NCBI RefSeq assembly: GCF_016597815.1
Contig: NZ_VCHA01000001.1
Coordinates: 372,001 to 436,000, forward strand
DNA from: Marinobacter sp. DY40_1A1
GTDB taxonomy: Bacteria > Pseudomonadota > Gammaproteobacteria > Pseudomonadales > Oleiphilaceae
DNA length: 64,000 bases
Direction of reading: 5' to 3'
A program made the position numbers and the translations under genes. Of this stretch, positions 1 through 9,394 are shown in pieces (the stretch's first letter is position 1; every line of letters starts with the position of its first letter). The notes under the pieces were generated by a model that was given only the letters and a program-made list of their open reading frames with translations, did not search any database and was not told where the DNA came from.

Positions 1-1
1 C

Positions 2-1741
2 GGCGCCGCGCTTATACTTATGAGCTCAGGACGCTATGCGCCCCACCTGGTTCTGATGGTTGTGCTTATTGCGCTCAGTGCCAGTGGCATTATTTCGGCT
101 GGTCAGGCCCTTTCGGGGTTTAGTAATACAGGCCTGATCACTGTTGTAGCTCTATTTGTGGTGGCAGCAGGTATTCATCATTCTGGTGGGGTCGATTTAC
201 TGGTCCGGCACCTGCTCCGAAACCCCAAAACTGTTCGCTCAGCGCAAGCGCGCATCACTCTGCCGGTTGCACTGCTGAGCGGCTTCCTCAACAACACCCC
301 CGTTGTGGCAACCATGATTCCGGCGGTTCATGCCTGGTCCAGAAAGATCGGCATCGCGCCCTCCAAACTGATGATCCCCCTTAGCTATTCCGCCATCCTT
401 GGTGGCACGCTCACCATGATTGGCACCAGCACCAACCTGGTCGTTAACGGCCAGTACGAACAACTCACGGGTGGCCCCGGGCTGTCCATTTTTTCGATCA
501 CCGCGGTTGGTTTGCCTGTGGCAATTCTGGGTATTGCCGCAATCCTTCTGTTCATGCCTCGCGCTCTTCCAAATCGTGAAGATCGGCACAAATTTGGCTC
601 CATGAGGGAGTTCACTCTCGAGGTGGCGGTTGCCATTGATGGGCCACTGGTTGGTAAAACGGTAGGTGAGGCGGGCCTGAGGGAGCTGGACCGGCTCTAT
701 TTGGTTGAGATAGAGCGTGATGGCAGCGTAGTGACTGCGGTGCCATCCGAAGAGCGCCTGTGTGGTGGCGATCGCCTTGTATTTGCGGGGGATACCCAGG
801 CAATCTCCGATCTGCTTCGGATTAACGGTATTGTGCCTTCAGAGCACGCAGATGAGCCCAGCTTGAGTCAGCATCGCGCTGAACGCTGTCTGATGGAGGC
901 GGCCCTGTCTCCGCAATCAGAAGTGCTGGGATTGACCATTCGTGATGCGCGGTTCCGGGAGCGCTACGGGGCGGTAGTTTTGGCTGTTGCCCGGGGTGGT
1001 GCCCGAGTATCAGGGAATCTGGGTAATATTCAGCTCAAGCCCGGCGACGTGTTGTTACTGGAGGCCCGGCCCGCGTTTGTAAGTCGCCAGCGTTACAACA
1101 AGGATTTTCTGCTTATTAACGACCTGGAAACCGAGGCGCCCAGACACAATCGTGCCTGGCTGTCCTGGGGGATCCTGGTTGTGCTGGTGGGGCTGGCAGC
1201 TTGCGGTGTTCTCAGCATGCTGAATGCCGCGTTACTGGGCGCAGCGCTGATGATTATGACTGGCTGTTGCTCTGTAGGGCAGGCACAGAAGTCCGTGGAC
1301 GTTCCGGTGGTGCTTACTATTGCGGCTTCCTTTGCACTGGGTGCTGCATTGCAGGAGACCGGAGCAGCCACATTCCTCGCTGGAGCGATTCTCGGCCTGA
1401 GCAAAGGGCATGTTTTACTGGCTCTGTTTCTGGTTTATTGTTCGGTATCGGTGCTTACAGAGGTGATCACTAATAACGCAGCAGCTGTATTGGTCATTCC
1501 GGTGGTGCTATCAATGACCAATACGATGGGAGTTGCGGCTGAGCCTTTTGTGATTGCGGTAATGATGGCAGCTTCGGCCAGCTTCGCCACGCCTTTGGGG
1601 TATCAAACCAATATGATGGTGTTCGGCCCCGGGGGGTATCGGTTCGGGGACTTTGTGCGTGTTGGTTTGCCGATGAATGTGTTTATTGGGCTGGTGTCTG
1701 TGGCGGTGATTGCGATGGTGTACGGAGTCAGCCCGGGTTAA
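2..1741 (+). CDS. SLC13-family permease with RCK_C (TrkA-C) domains, 5'-truncated by window edge
   Basis: Inner-membrane transporter of the SLC13/DASS type, probably sodium-coupled uptake of an anion such as sulfate or a dicarboxylate; the substrate cannot be read from sequence. Hydrophobic helices flank two cytosolic RCK_C-like segments near residues 195-270 and 285-350 of the visible protein, and the C-terminal half carries a second block of helices with the NNAAAVLV motif. No in-frame stop lies between the window start and the first ATG at 20, and the codons before that ATG continue the usual first helix. The gene therefore most likely begins upstream of the window and only its 3' part is seen. 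It converges on the EAL gene, with 6 nt between stops. Confidence 0.85.
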   Translation, partial: GAALILMSSGRYAPHLVLMVVLIALSASGIISAGQALSGFSNTGLITVVALFVVAAGIHHSGGVDLLVRHLLRNPKTVRSAQARITLPVALLSGFLNNTPVVATMIPAVHAWSRKIGIAPSKLMIPLSYSAILGGTLTMIGTSTNLVVNGQYEQLTGGPGLSIFSITAVGLPVAILGIAAILLFMPRALPNREDRHKFGSMREFTLEVAVAIDGPLVGKTVGEAGLRELDRLYLVEIERDGSVVTAVPSEERLCGGDRLVFAGDTQAISDLLRINGIVPSEHADEPSLSQHRAERCLMEAALSPQSEVLGLTIRDARFRERYGAVVLAVARGGARVSGNLGNIQLKPGDVLLLEARPAFVSRQRYNKDFLLINDLETEAPRHNRAWLSWGILVVLVGLAACGVLSMLNAALLGAALMIMTGCCSVGQAQKSVDVPVVLTIAASFALGAALQETGAATFLAGAILGLSKGHVLLALFLVYCSVSVLTEVITNNAAAVLVIPVVLSMTNTMGVAAEPFVIAVMMAASASFATPLGYQTNMMVFGPGGYRFGDFVRVGLPMNVFIGLVSVAVIAMVYGVSPG

Positions 1742-1747
1742 TGGTCG

Positions 1748-3058
1748 TTACTGCGGGGCGTTGGCCAGAATATCGCAGCAAAGCACCCTCTGCTTGTCGT
1801 GATGAGTGAAGCACAATGACAGGGTGACGCACATATAAGCGCCGGTTACACAAAGATAGGGAGCGGTAACGTGGAGTTTGCCAGGCTGAGCCAGCGCCTG
1901 GCGAAGATACTGTTGCCTGTACCAGTCTGCCTTGCTGGTGCTTTCCAGCGGCTTGAAGCGCGGATCCAGCCCCCGGCTTCCTGTATCCGATATCAGTGTA
2001 TCTTCTATCTGAACCCCTTGACTATCTGCCAGGTAACAGCGTGATACCGGGCCGTGATTCAGCAAATCCCTGCACGCTTGTGCCATACAGGTGTCAGCCT
2101 GCAGCAATTTGGTGGCGTTTTGAAAATCGTTCCAGAAGAAGTCTGCCAAATAACGGGTCGGGTCCTGGGTGATTTGATGTCTTGCTTTGTAGTCCTGCAG
2201 CAGTTGATCGAAATCCGTCGGTGCATTAGAAAGGCTGGCCAGATCTGTACTAGGCCGGCAGAAGTAGAATCCCTGAACAAAGTCCACGCCAGCATCGATA
2301 GCAATCATCGCCTGATCGCTGGTCTCAACACCTTCCAATAATACCAGGCACCCGGATTGATGCAGCAGCGAAACAATGCCGTTCAGAATCTGTCGTGCCT
2401 TATGATCTTCAGTGGCTCGCGTCAGTAATTTACGATCCAGCTTTACTATGTCGGGTGACAAGTTCCAGATTCGTTCAAAATTCGAGTGTCCAGCGCCAAA
2501 GTCGTCAATGGCTGTAAGACAGCCAAGCTCACGATAGTAGGCAACGGTGTCGCGTAGACGATCTGCGTCGTCTGTTGGCTGTTCAACAATCTCGATGACG
2601 ATCCGGTGGGGTGGGAGCTTCGTTTTTGCCAGCAGGTTGCCAAAAAAAGAATCTGCTTGGCTGCCGCTGGTTACAGCCCGGGGAGAAACGTTCAGGAACA
2701 GCCAGTTAAGCTGGTCTTCGATGCCGCTGTAATTCTGCATATGCAGGTATCGGCAAAGCCGGTCAAGCAGAAGGTTTTCTGCATCAGACGATGGAAGTTC
2801 AAAGAGGTGTATGGGCAGAACGTTCGAGAGGTCCGGGTCCTGCGCCCGTATCAGCGCTTCGTAGCCAATGGTTCGCTTGTGAGAAATGCTGTAGATCGGC
2901 TGGAGGGCCGTTCTCAAGGTAAGTCCGCGAAAGCCCGCTGTCCAGGAATCGCCATCTCTGCGGAGCATCGGTGATATCAGATCAACCTCGGGATCCGCCA
3001 GCGTTTCCGGGATTGCTTCAGGCTGCATAGTGTATTTTGAATCATTGAACGAATACAT
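1748..3058 (-). CDS. EAL-domain cyclic-di-GMP phosphodiesterase with C-terminal sensory domain (YkuI-like)
   Basis: Predicted cytosolic enzyme that hydrolyses c-di-GMP. The EAL domain covers roughly residues 50-275. Its key residues look intact: E67 in the EAL triplet, N123, E156/E159, D185-D186 in DDFGAG, K206, E242 and the QGF motif near 262. It is therefore probably active, unlike the degenerate FimX-like protein in this window. Residues 290-436 resemble the PAS/Cache-like domain that follows EAL in YkuI-type proteins and may bind a ligand. There is no transmembrane segment. It is monocistronic and converges on the upstream permease. Domain assignment of the C-terminus is by resemblance only. 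Confidence 0.88.
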   Translation of the reverse strand: MYSFNDSKYTMQPEAIPETLADPEVDLISPMLRRDGDSWTAGFRGLTLRTALQPIYSISHKRTIGYEALIRAQDPDLSNVLPIHLFELPSSDAENLLLDRLCRYLHMQNYSGIEDQLNWLFLNVSPRAVTSGSQADSFFGNLLAKTKLPPHRIVIEIVEQPTDDADRLRDTVAYYRELGCLTAIDDFGAGHSNFERIWNLSPDIVKLDRKLLTRATEDHKARQILNGIVSLLHQSGCLVLLEGVETSDQAMIAIDAGVDFVQGFYFCRPSTDLASLSNAPTDFDQLLQDYKARHQITQDPTRYLADFFWNDFQNATKLLQADTCMAQACRDLLNHGPVSRCYLADSQGVQIEDTLISDTGSRGLDPRFKPLESTSKADWYRQQYLRQALAQPGKLHVTAPYLCVTGAYMCVTLSLCFTHHDKQRVLCCDILANAPQ

Positions 3059-3241
3059 CAGGTGCTACTGTAAAATCGCACTTGAACGATCACTGACCAG
3101 TGTTGGCTATGAACTGGAAAAGCCAGAGTAAACTGATAGTTGGAGGGAGGTTGCCAAAAAAAGAATGGCATTACCACTGTTTCATGAATAAATTTGAAAC
3201 AGGTTGTAAGCTTTGTGGAGTCTGCACTGTTTAGCGGTGGT

Positions 3242-3273
3242 TTTGGCGGCTCTTTAAGACAAGAACCGCCAAA
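3242..3273 (-). terminator. 13-bp hairpin after the micro-ORF (no U-tract)
   Basis: The arms are 3242-3254 and 3261-3273 with the hexaloop TAAGAC. Read as minus-strand RNA the stem is complete with one G-U wobble; read as plus-strand RNA that pair becomes a C-A mismatch. This favours minus-strand transcription. No U-run follows, so it may be a stability or Rho-linked element rather than an intrinsic terminator. Confidence 0.45.
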
Positions 3274-3276
3274 TAA

Positions 3277-3324
3277 TCAGTTGTTGCTCGGGATTACAAC
3301 AGATTCGTCGAATTCAAGTTCCAT
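3277..3324 (-). CDS. candidate 15-codon micro-ORF (acidic peptide)
   Basis: A tiny reading frame encodes MELEFDESVVIPSNN. A GGAG Shine-Dalgarno lies 8 nt before the ATG. A C(UUCG)G hairpin sits in the leader about 25 nt before the start codon, and a weak promoter-like pair (TTGTCG, 16 nt, TACACT) occurs near 3391-3418. The stop codon is 3 nt before a 13-bp hairpin. I recognise no family. It could be a precursor or leader peptide, the coding part of a small RNA, or chance; conservation in relatives would decide. Confidence 0.3.
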   Translation of the reverse strand: MELEFDESVVIPSNN

Positions 3325-3573
3325 GTCGTGTTCTCCATGATCAATGTAGCCCCCGAAGGGGTGTTTCAAATGTGGAGTAAGTGTAGTTGATACAAGGAAT
3401 TCGACAATGCGTACAATCCGAACGCGACCAAAGTCAAGACTTTTTTAAAGTGGATTTGGCTTGATCAAAATTTCTGATGATGGGGCGCAAAACATTCCGA
3501 TTTCATTTGAGGGTGCTGCTTCCTATACTTTAGCTCTCAAACGTTCAGTGTGGATAAGGAGGCCCTGGTTGCT

Positions 3574-4134
3574 ATGCAAATAAGAAATACACCCGCCGGT
3601 TATGGTTGGCTAGCCATAGTTGCTCACTGGCTTGTTGCTGTGGCAGTGCTGGGTTTGTTTGCTCTTGGTTTCTGGATGGTTGACTTGTCCTACTATGACG
3701 AGTGGTATCGACGCGGTCCGGACATTCACAGAAGTGTGGGTATTTTACTGTTTGCTCTGGTGATATTTCGGTTGCTTTGGCGGTTATTCACCCCATCACC
3801 GGAATCAATTCCTGCGCACAAGCGTTGGGAGGTTCTGAGTGCTCGTGCCGCTCACGGTCTATTGTATGTCCTGATATTTGTCGCCATGGTGAGCGGCTAT
3901 CTGATTTCAACCGCTGATGGTTCATCCATCAGCGTATTTGGCTGGTTTGAAGTGCCATCCGTCACCGGCCAAATTAAAGGGCTGGAGGATACCGCCGGGT
4001 TGGTGCACTACTGGAGTACCTGGGCATTGGTTGGCCTGGCTGCTTTGCACGCCGCTGGTGCGTTGAAGCACCATTTCATAGACCGGGACGAAACCTTGCG
4101 TCGGATGTTGGTTCCGGCGCGTGGGGATGATTGA
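3574..4134 (+). CDS. cytochrome b561 family protein
   Basis: Di-haem inner-membrane cytochrome of the CybB/b561 type, about 186 residues with four hydrophobic helices. Candidate haem-ligand histidines lie in the first helix (VAHWLVA), after DIHRSVG, in RAAHGLLYVL and in the last helix (LVHYWSTW and AALHAAGALKHHF). It probably passes electrons from quinol to a periplasmic acceptor. The ATG at 3574 is chosen because AAGGAGG at 3556-3562 precedes it by 11 nt; a GTG at 3550 would put that Shine-Dalgarno inside the gene. yceI follows after 30 nt, the common b561-YceI pairing, so the two are probably co-transcribed and functionally linked. Confidence 0.93.
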   Translation: MQIRNTPAGYGWLAIVAHWLVAVAVLGLFALGFWMVDLSYYDEWYRRGPDIHRSVGILLFALVIFRLLWRLFTPSPESIPAHKRWEVLSARAAHGLLYVLIFVAMVSGYLISTADGSSISVFGWFEVPSVTGQIKGLEDTAGLVHYWSTWALVGLAALHAAGALKHHFIDRDETLRRMLVPARGDD

Positions 4135-4164
4135 ACATTTCTGTTTACTTAAGAGGAGAATATT

Positions 4165-4746
4165 ATGAGGAAATTATTGCTCGCATCTGCTGTTTCCATG
4201 GCGCTGGTGGGAAGTGTTCAGGCTAATGAAGCCAGCGGAACCTATGCGTTTGACGTAGAAGGTGCCCATCAGTTCATCACGTTCAAAATCTCCCATTTAG
4301 GCTACAGCTGGCTCTATGGGCGCTTCAACGATTTTGATGGCCAGTTTGTTTACGATGCAGAAAATCCTGAAAACAGCACCGTAAACGTAACCATTGATAC
4401 AGCCAGTCTGGACTCCAACCATGCCGAACGCGACAAGCATTTGCGGGGCAAGGATTTCCTGAACGTGAGCAAGTTTCCGCAAGCGACCTTCAAAAGTAAG
4501 CGAGTGATCGTTGATGAAGACGGTGAGGCGGATGTTGTGGGTGATTTTACACTTCACGGTGTAACCCGCGAAGTAACCCTGGATGTGGAAATGCTGGGTC
4601 ACGGCAAGGACCCCTGGGGTGGCTACCGCATGGGATTTGAGGCAGAAACCGAGCTGCGGCTTGAAGATTTTGGTATCCCTGCAAGCCTTGGCGAAGCCTC
4701 CGAGACTGTAGAAATTACTATCTCGATTGAAGGCGTTCGCCAGTAA
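4165..4746 (+). CDS. YceI family periplasmic lipocalin-like protein
   Basis: Secreted protein of 193 residues with a signal peptide (basic start, hydrophobic core, cleavage near VQA-NE around residue 20-21). The rest matches the YceI fold, a beta-barrel that binds an isoprenoid such as a polyprenyl or quinone-like lipid. Family motifs include the GAHQFITFKISHLGYSW region near residue 35 and the DFTLHGVTREV region near residue 130. AGGAG precedes the ATG. It is the second gene after cytochrome b561, consistent with a quinone-related redox role. An intrinsic terminator follows the stop codon. Confidence 0.94.
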   Translation: MRKLLLASAVSMALVGSVQANEASGTYAFDVEGAHQFITFKISHLGYSWLYGRFNDFDGQFVYDAENPENSTVNVTIDTASLDSNHAERDKHLRGKDFLNVSKFPQATFKSKRVIVDEDGEADVVGDFTLHGVTREVTLDVEMLGHGKDPWGGYRMGFEAETELRLEDFGIPASLGEASETVEITISIEGVRQ

Positions 4747-4768
4747 ATTGCGGGCTTGCCCCTGCCAG

Positions 4769-4805
4769 GGCAGGTTTCGGGGTTAAACCCGGAACCTGCC
4801 TGTTT
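4769..4805 (+). terminator. intrinsic terminator of the b561-yceI unit
   Basis: Inverted repeat 4769-4781 / 4788-4800, 13 bp with one G-U wobble and loop GTTAAA, followed by the T-rich TGTTTGTTT on the plus strand. The 3' arm overlaps the last codons of the convergent chemoreceptor gene. Confidence 0.75.
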
Positions 4806-6420
4806 GTTTCTCCAGTTCTCGTGCGTAACCGTCAAGTGACTGGCTGATGTTGTCAATGTCTTTTGATCGCGTCGCGCTTTCGGATGCCAAGTCGTTAATT
4901 TCTGTGATGCTGCGGTTAATCTCGTCAACCACCTGAGTTTGCTCTTCGGTTGCTGAGGCAACGCTGGTGTTCATGTCGGTGATTCTGGTCATTGCTTCGA
5001 GGATAGCATTTAACTGATGCTCGGCTTCCGATGCCAGTTTTACGGTTTCTGTTGCTTCCCGGCTTCCGGTTTCCATCACTGACACGATATCGGCAACGCC
5101 GGTTTGCAGTGCCTCAATCATAGCCTGAATGTCCTCTGTGGATTGTTGCGTGCGCTTTGCCAGGGTGCGAACTTCATCTGCAACCACTGCAAATCCACGC
5201 CCCTGATCGCCCGCTCGGGCAGCCTCAATGGCTGCGTTCAAAGCCAGCAAGTTTGTCTGTTCCGCAATGCCCCGGATTACGTCGAGTACCGAGGCAATAT
5301 TGTCGGAGTCATCGGAGAGTTTGCGAATAACATCTACCGCTTTGGTGATTTGCGCTGACAGGCGACGAACCTGATCTGAAGACTTTCGGATAATGTCTGC
5401 GCTGGTATTGCCTTTGTTCTCTGCCTCTCTTGTGACATCGGCAGCCAAAGATGCATTGCCGGCCACCTCTTCTATAGCACTTTGCATTTCGTTTATGGCC
5501 GTCGCAACCATCGAAATGGCACCGGTTTGCTGGCTTACACCTTCATTGTTGTCGTTTGAGGCCTGACGCAGACTGTCTGCGCCCTGACTCAGTTCTATGG
5601 TCAGTTGTTGTATCGATGCCACCATGGACTGGAGGTTTTCCAGAACCTGATTGAAGCTCCTCGCCAAGGCGCCGAGATCGTCGTCCGTTTCGACAGGAAT
5701 GCGGTGGGTCAGATCGCCTTCGCCTTGCGCGATGTTGTCCAGATGCTCCCTGAGCGTTGATATAGAGCGGATGATCATCCTCAGGACGACAATGAACAGC
5801 GCGATGCTGCCTGCAATTGCGATAACGGTAATTGTGAGAATTGCCACGGAGCTATTCTGGCCCTCATTCGATACAGCCAGTGCGCTTGCCTGAGCTTGAT
5901 CATCTGCATGAGCGCCGACTTGGTCAAAATAGTTGCGGAGGGCTTCGAAGTGCCTGGTGGTTTCCGTTGCTGCAAGGCTTCTGGCTTTTTCCGGCTGGTC
6001 TTCTGCGGCCAGTTTGATGACGCTGCGTGCCGATTGCTCCCACTTCTTGAATGCAGTGTCAAAGCCCTGCTCAATGGCGGATACGCCCGTGCCTTCAAGT
6101 TGCTCCACGGTTTTCTCAAAACGCTCTCTGGCCTGGCCAGCATTTTCGTTAAACGCCGTAAGAAATCGGGAACCATCTTCGTTGTTGATTCTGGCGTCCA
6201 CATACGACATTTGAGCCACCAGAGCCTGATAGAGGTCGCGATCTCCATTCAGGATGCGGCTAACGGATGTCAGGTAGGTATCGGCTATTCGTTCCGTACC
6301 CGAGACGAGGTTGCGAGTGGTACTAACGCTAAATAACCCTATAAAAATAAGGGCAATAGCGGTGGTGGCGAAAGGGAGGGCGATTTTTGAGCGTAGCCCG
6401 AAGCGATTGCCGGTGGTCAT
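4783..6420 (-). CDS. methyl-accepting chemotaxis protein
   Basis: Inner-membrane chemoreceptor of 545 residues. An N-terminal helix (about 12-32) is followed by a helical periplasmic sensor domain (about 35-190, four-helix-bundle type), a second membrane helix (about 193-217) and a HAMP segment. The long cytoplasmic coiled coil contains the signalling hairpin with [18 protein letters not shown] and the downstream [10 protein letters not shown] motif that contacts CheA/CheW. There is no C-terminal CheR/CheB tether pentapeptide. It is monocistronic. The ligand cannot be inferred. It works with the flagellar motor proteins encoded further along (motAB). Confidence 0.95.
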   Translation of the reverse strand: MTTGNRFGLRSKIALPFATTAIALIFIGLFSVSTTRNLVSGTERIADTYLTSVSRILNGDRDLYQALVAQMSYVDARINNEDGSRFLTAFNENAGQARERFEKTVEQLEGTGVSAIEQGFDTAFKKWEQSARSVIKLAAEDQPEKARSLAATETTRHFEALRNYFDQVGAHADDQAQASALAVSNEGQNSSVAILTITVIAIAGSIALFIVVLRMIIRSISTLREHLDNIAQGEGDLTHRIPVETDDDLGALARSFNQVLENLQSMVASIQQLTIELSQGADSLRQASNDNNEGVSQQTGAISMVATAINEMQSAIEEVAGNASLAADVTREAENKGNTSADIIRKSSDQVRRLSAQITKAVDVIRKLSDDSDNIASVLDVIRGIAEQTNLLALNAAIEAARAGDQGRGFAVVADEVRTLAKRTQQSTEDIQAMIEALQTGVADIVSVMETGSREATETVKLASEAEHQLNAILEAMTRITDMNTSVASATEEQTQVVDEINRSITEINDLASESATRSKDIDNISQSLDGYARELEKQTGRFRV

Positions 6421-6527
6421 AGTGAGCTCTTGTGTCTGCTGATGATTTATTCAAATCATAGCAGCGCTGAGCCGGGTGTCAGGGTTTAATTGAGATGCAG
6501 ATTGGGATAGATCGAGCTTTCAGGGGG

Positions 6528-6791
6528 TCAGGCGTCGGAATGCAGGCTTTGGTGTGGGTTTGCTGGTGCTTCCTGGTCGGTGCTGCAAGAACGGCAAAGG
6601 TGGCGTTGACGCCAGAACTGAGCAGCAAAAATAACAAGTCCTATAAGCAGGCCAGCCCAAAGGTAGGGTGCAGGAACCTGAAAGCTGCCACTGATTGCAA
6701 ACTCAACAAGGAGCATCAGTACAACGGCTAATGCCGCATTTACTATCGCCGTAGTCAGCGCTTGCCCGCAGGCCTTTAGATTGGGTTTCAT
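6528..6791 (-). CDS. small membrane protein of unknown function
   Basis: Eighty-seven residues with two hydrophobic segments (about 13-33 and 43-60) and a polar tail containing CRSC. GGA occurs 6 nt before the ATG. I recognise no family. The tail CxxC-like pair and two-helix layout are the only visible hints. It is the second minus-strand gene beyond the chemoreceptor start, about 107 nt away, so it is probably a separate unit. Confidence 0.5.
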   Translation of the reverse strand: MKPNLKACGQALTTAIVNAALAVVLMLLVEFAISGSFQVPAPYLWAGLLIGLVIFAAQFWRQRHLCRSCSTDQEAPANPHQSLHSDA

Positions 6792-6946
6792 AGTGTTCCG
6801 CTTGTTTGAAGGGAAAACGGTCTTCTATTCATCAGTGGTTAGGAGCATACGGTGCACCTTACAGACTCTCCATGCGGGAATTCCGCTATTGGAAGGGGCC
6901 AGATAAGACGCGCAAGAGCTGTTCTGGCCAATATATCTGCAGGTTG

Positions 6947-6976
6947 TTGGTGTATCAGCTCTGCGCTCCATATAAT
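6947..6976 (+). promoter_or_regulatory. possible parC promoter
   Basis: A perfect TATAAT (6971-6976) is preceded 18 nt upstream by TTGGTG, a weak -35. It lies about 97 nt before parC. A separate 7-bp inverted repeat (GGCCAGA 6897-6903 / TCTGGCC 6923-6929) lies just upstream. No other feature was found in this 281-nt gap. Confidence 0.4.
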
Positions 6977-7072
6977 GTCCCACTGCACCGGCCCCGTGAT
7001 TATTCCGGGTGCACAGGGTAGCATCACGAACGTATTTCAAATCAGGCAATACAGGCAACAAAAGAGGCATCC

Positions 7073-9394
7073 ATGCCAGAGTTTCAGACCACGGATGAAG
7101 GCTTTGAGCGGGTATCACTCAGGGATTACACCGAAAAAGCCTATCTCGACTACTCCATGTACGTCATTCTTGACCGCGCGCTTCCCAATGTCGGGGATGG
7201 GCTGAAGCCGGTTCAGCGGCGCATCATTTACGCCATGTCAGAGCTGGGCCTCAAATCTACCTCAAAATACAAGAAGTCGGCCCGAACCGTGGGTGATGTT
7301 CTTGGTAAGTTCCACCCCCACGGAGATAGCGCCTGTTATGAAGCCATGGTGCTCATGGCTCAACCCTTCTCCTATCGCTATCCGCTTGTGGACGGCCAAG
7401 GTAACTGGGGTGCGCCAGATGATCCCAAATCCTTTGCTGCCATGCGCTATACAGAATCCCGGTTGGCGCGCTTCTCTGATCTGTTGCTGACAGAGCTAGG
7501 CCACGGAACCGTAGACTGGGTGCCAAACTTTGACGGCACCATGGACGAGCCCTCAGTGTTGCCTGCAAGGCTGCCCCACGTGCTGCTTAACGGCACTACC
7601 GGCATCGCAGTGGGCATGGCGACAGACATACCGCCCCATAACGTAAGGGAAGTCACCGCGGCCTGTATCCGGCTACTGGATGAGCCCGACGCGACAGTTG
7701 ACCAACTGTGCGAGCATGTTAAAGGGCCGGATTTCCCGACTAATGCGGAGATCATCACACCTCGCAAAGATCTGCTTCAGATGTACGAGACCGGCCGTGG
7801 CTCCTTGCGCATGCGTGCCCGTTGGGTGCGGGAGACTGGAGAGATTGTGGTAACGGATCTGCCACACCAGGTTTCGGGAAATCGTGTTCTCGAGCAGATT
7901 GCCCACCAGATGCAAACCAAAAAGTTGCCCATGGTGGCGGATCTCCGTGATGAATCGGACCATGAAAACCCGACCCGGCTGGTAATTGTGCCGCGATCGA
8001 ACCGTGTGGATCTCGACGGGCTCATGGCGCACCTGTTTGCCAGCACAGATCTTGAAAAAACCTATCGCGTGAATATCAATGTGATCGGTAATGATGGCCG
8101 CCCTGGTGTGAAGGGTCTGCACCAGATGCTTACGGAGTGGCTGGCGTTTCGGCGTACCACGGTGACCCGTCGATTGCAGCACCGCCTCGATAAGGTTCTG
8201 GCGCGTTTGCACATTCTTGAAGGCCTGTTGATTGCCTACCTGAATATTGATGAAGTCATTCACATTATCCGCACGGAAGATAAGCCCAAATTAGTGTTTA
8301 TGGAGCGGTTCGGGCTTTCTTCGGAGCAGGCCGAATCTATCCTTGAGCTGAAGTTGCGGCACCTGGCGAAACTTGAGGAAATGAAAATCCGCGGCGAGCA
8401 GGACGAGTTGGCCGCGGAGCGAGATGAGCTCCAGTCCATTCTGGGCTCCGAAACCCGCTTGAGTGATCTGATCAAAAGCGAGCTGCTGGCGGATGCTGAA
8501 GAATATGGCGACGATCGTCGTTCACCCATTGTTCAGCGTGAAGAGGCCAAGGCGTTCAGTGAGAATGATCTGGTTTCCAATGATCCGGTTACCGTTGTGC
8601 TGTCTGATAAAGGCTGGGTGCGGGCGGCCAAAGGCCATGATATAGATCCTGATGGGCTGAGCTACAAATCCGGAGACGGTTTTGCTCTGGCTGCCCGAGG
8701 GCGCAATAACCAGCAGACTATTTTCATCGACTCTACAGGCCGGGCTTATTCATTGATGGCCCATAGCCTGCCGTCGGCGCGAGGGCAGGGCGAACCGCTT
8801 ACGGGGAGGATCAATCCACCGTCGGGGGCCAGTTTCTCAGGTCTCTTGATGGGTGACCCGGCTCGCAAGGCGTTGCTGGTGACCGACGGTGGTTACGGCT
8901 TTGTGACGTCATTGAACGATATGATCAGTAAAAACCGGAACGGCAAGGCAGTAGTCAGTGTGCCAAAGGGCGCGAAAATTATGCCGCCGGTGGTCATACC
9001 GGCGACCGACAAAAAGCTCTATCTGGGGGCAATCTCCAATGAGGGCAGAATGCTTGTGTTCCCTCTCAGTGAGCTACCGGAACTGAGTAAAGGTAAGGGC
9101 AACAAGATTATCAGCATCCCCTCCGCACGGGTGCAGAACCGCGAGGAGTATGTCGTAGCTGTAGCTGTGTTCGCCGAGGATGATCAGCTGGAAATTCGGG
9201 CGGGCAAGCGCAAGATGGGGCTGCAGTTTGCCGATCTTGAGCACTATATTGGGGAGCGCGGCCGGCGCGGGCACAAGTTGCCCCGTGGCTTGCAGCGTGT
9301 TGATGCGATTGAGGTTATCCCTTCGGCCGCCCGGGCAAAGGAAGAAGAAAGCTCCAAGTTGGAGAGTTCTGAAAATGGAGATTTCCAACCGTGA
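7073..9394 (+). CDS. parC: DNA topoisomerase IV subunit A
   Basis: ATP-dependent type II topoisomerase subunit that breaks and rejoins DNA to decatenate daughter chromosomes, partnered by ParE (not encoded here). At 773 residues it has the usual ParC length. The breakage-reunion domain has the catalytic tyrosine in AAMRYTESR (Y126). The quinolone-determining region reads [10 protein letters not shown] with S86 and E90, the sensitive-type residues. The C-terminal part carries beta-pinwheel repeats. AGAGG precedes the ATG. The final codon overlaps the GTG start of serB (GTGA), so the two genes are translationally coupled. Confidence 0.97.
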   Translation: MPEFQTTDEGFERVSLRDYTEKAYLDYSMYVILDRALPNVGDGLKPVQRRIIYAMSELGLKSTSKYKKSARTVGDVLGKFHPHGDSACYEAMVLMAQPFSYRYPLVDGQGNWGAPDDPKSFAAMRYTESRLARFSDLLLTELGHGTVDWVPNFDGTMDEPSVLPARLPHVLLNGTTGIAVGMATDIPPHNVREVTAACIRLLDEPDATVDQLCEHVKGPDFPTNAEIITPRKDLLQMYETGRGSLRMRARWVRETGEIVVTDLPHQVSGNRVLEQIAHQMQTKKLPMVADLRDESDHENPTRLVIVPRSNRVDLDGLMAHLFASTDLEKTYRVNINVIGNDGRPGVKGLHQMLTEWLAFRRTTVTRRLQHRLDKVLARLHILEGLLIAYLNIDEVIHIIRTEDKPKLVFMERFGLSSEQAESILELKLRHLAKLEEMKIRGEQDELAAERDELQSILGSETRLSDLIKSELLADAEEYGDDRRSPIVQREEAKAFSENDLVSNDPVTVVLSDKGWVRAAKGHDIDPDGLSYKSGDGFALAARGRNNQQTIFIDSTGRAYSLMAHSLPSARGQGEPLTGRINPPSGASFSGLLMGDPARKALLVTDGGYGFVTSLNDMISKNRNGKAVVSVPKGAKIMPPVVIPATDKKLYLGAISNEGRMLVFPLSELPELSKGKGNKIISIPSARVQNREEYVVAVAVFAEDDQLEIRAGKRKMGLQFADLEHYIGERGRRGHKLPRGLQRVDAIEVIPSAARAKEEESSKLESSENGDFQP

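Larger units (their letters stand above)
3059..3573. other. 515-nt intergenic region between EAL gene and cytochrome b561 gene
   Basis: No long reading frame is present. On the minus strand there is a possible micro-gene (3277-3324) with a 13-bp hairpin 3 nt beyond its stop codon and a C(UUCG)G mini-hairpin in its leader (3350-3361). On the plus strand a TATACT -10-like hexamer sits near 3526, suitable for the cytochrome b561 gene, though no convincing -35 accompanies it. The remainder is featureless AT-rich sequence. Confidence 0.6.
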
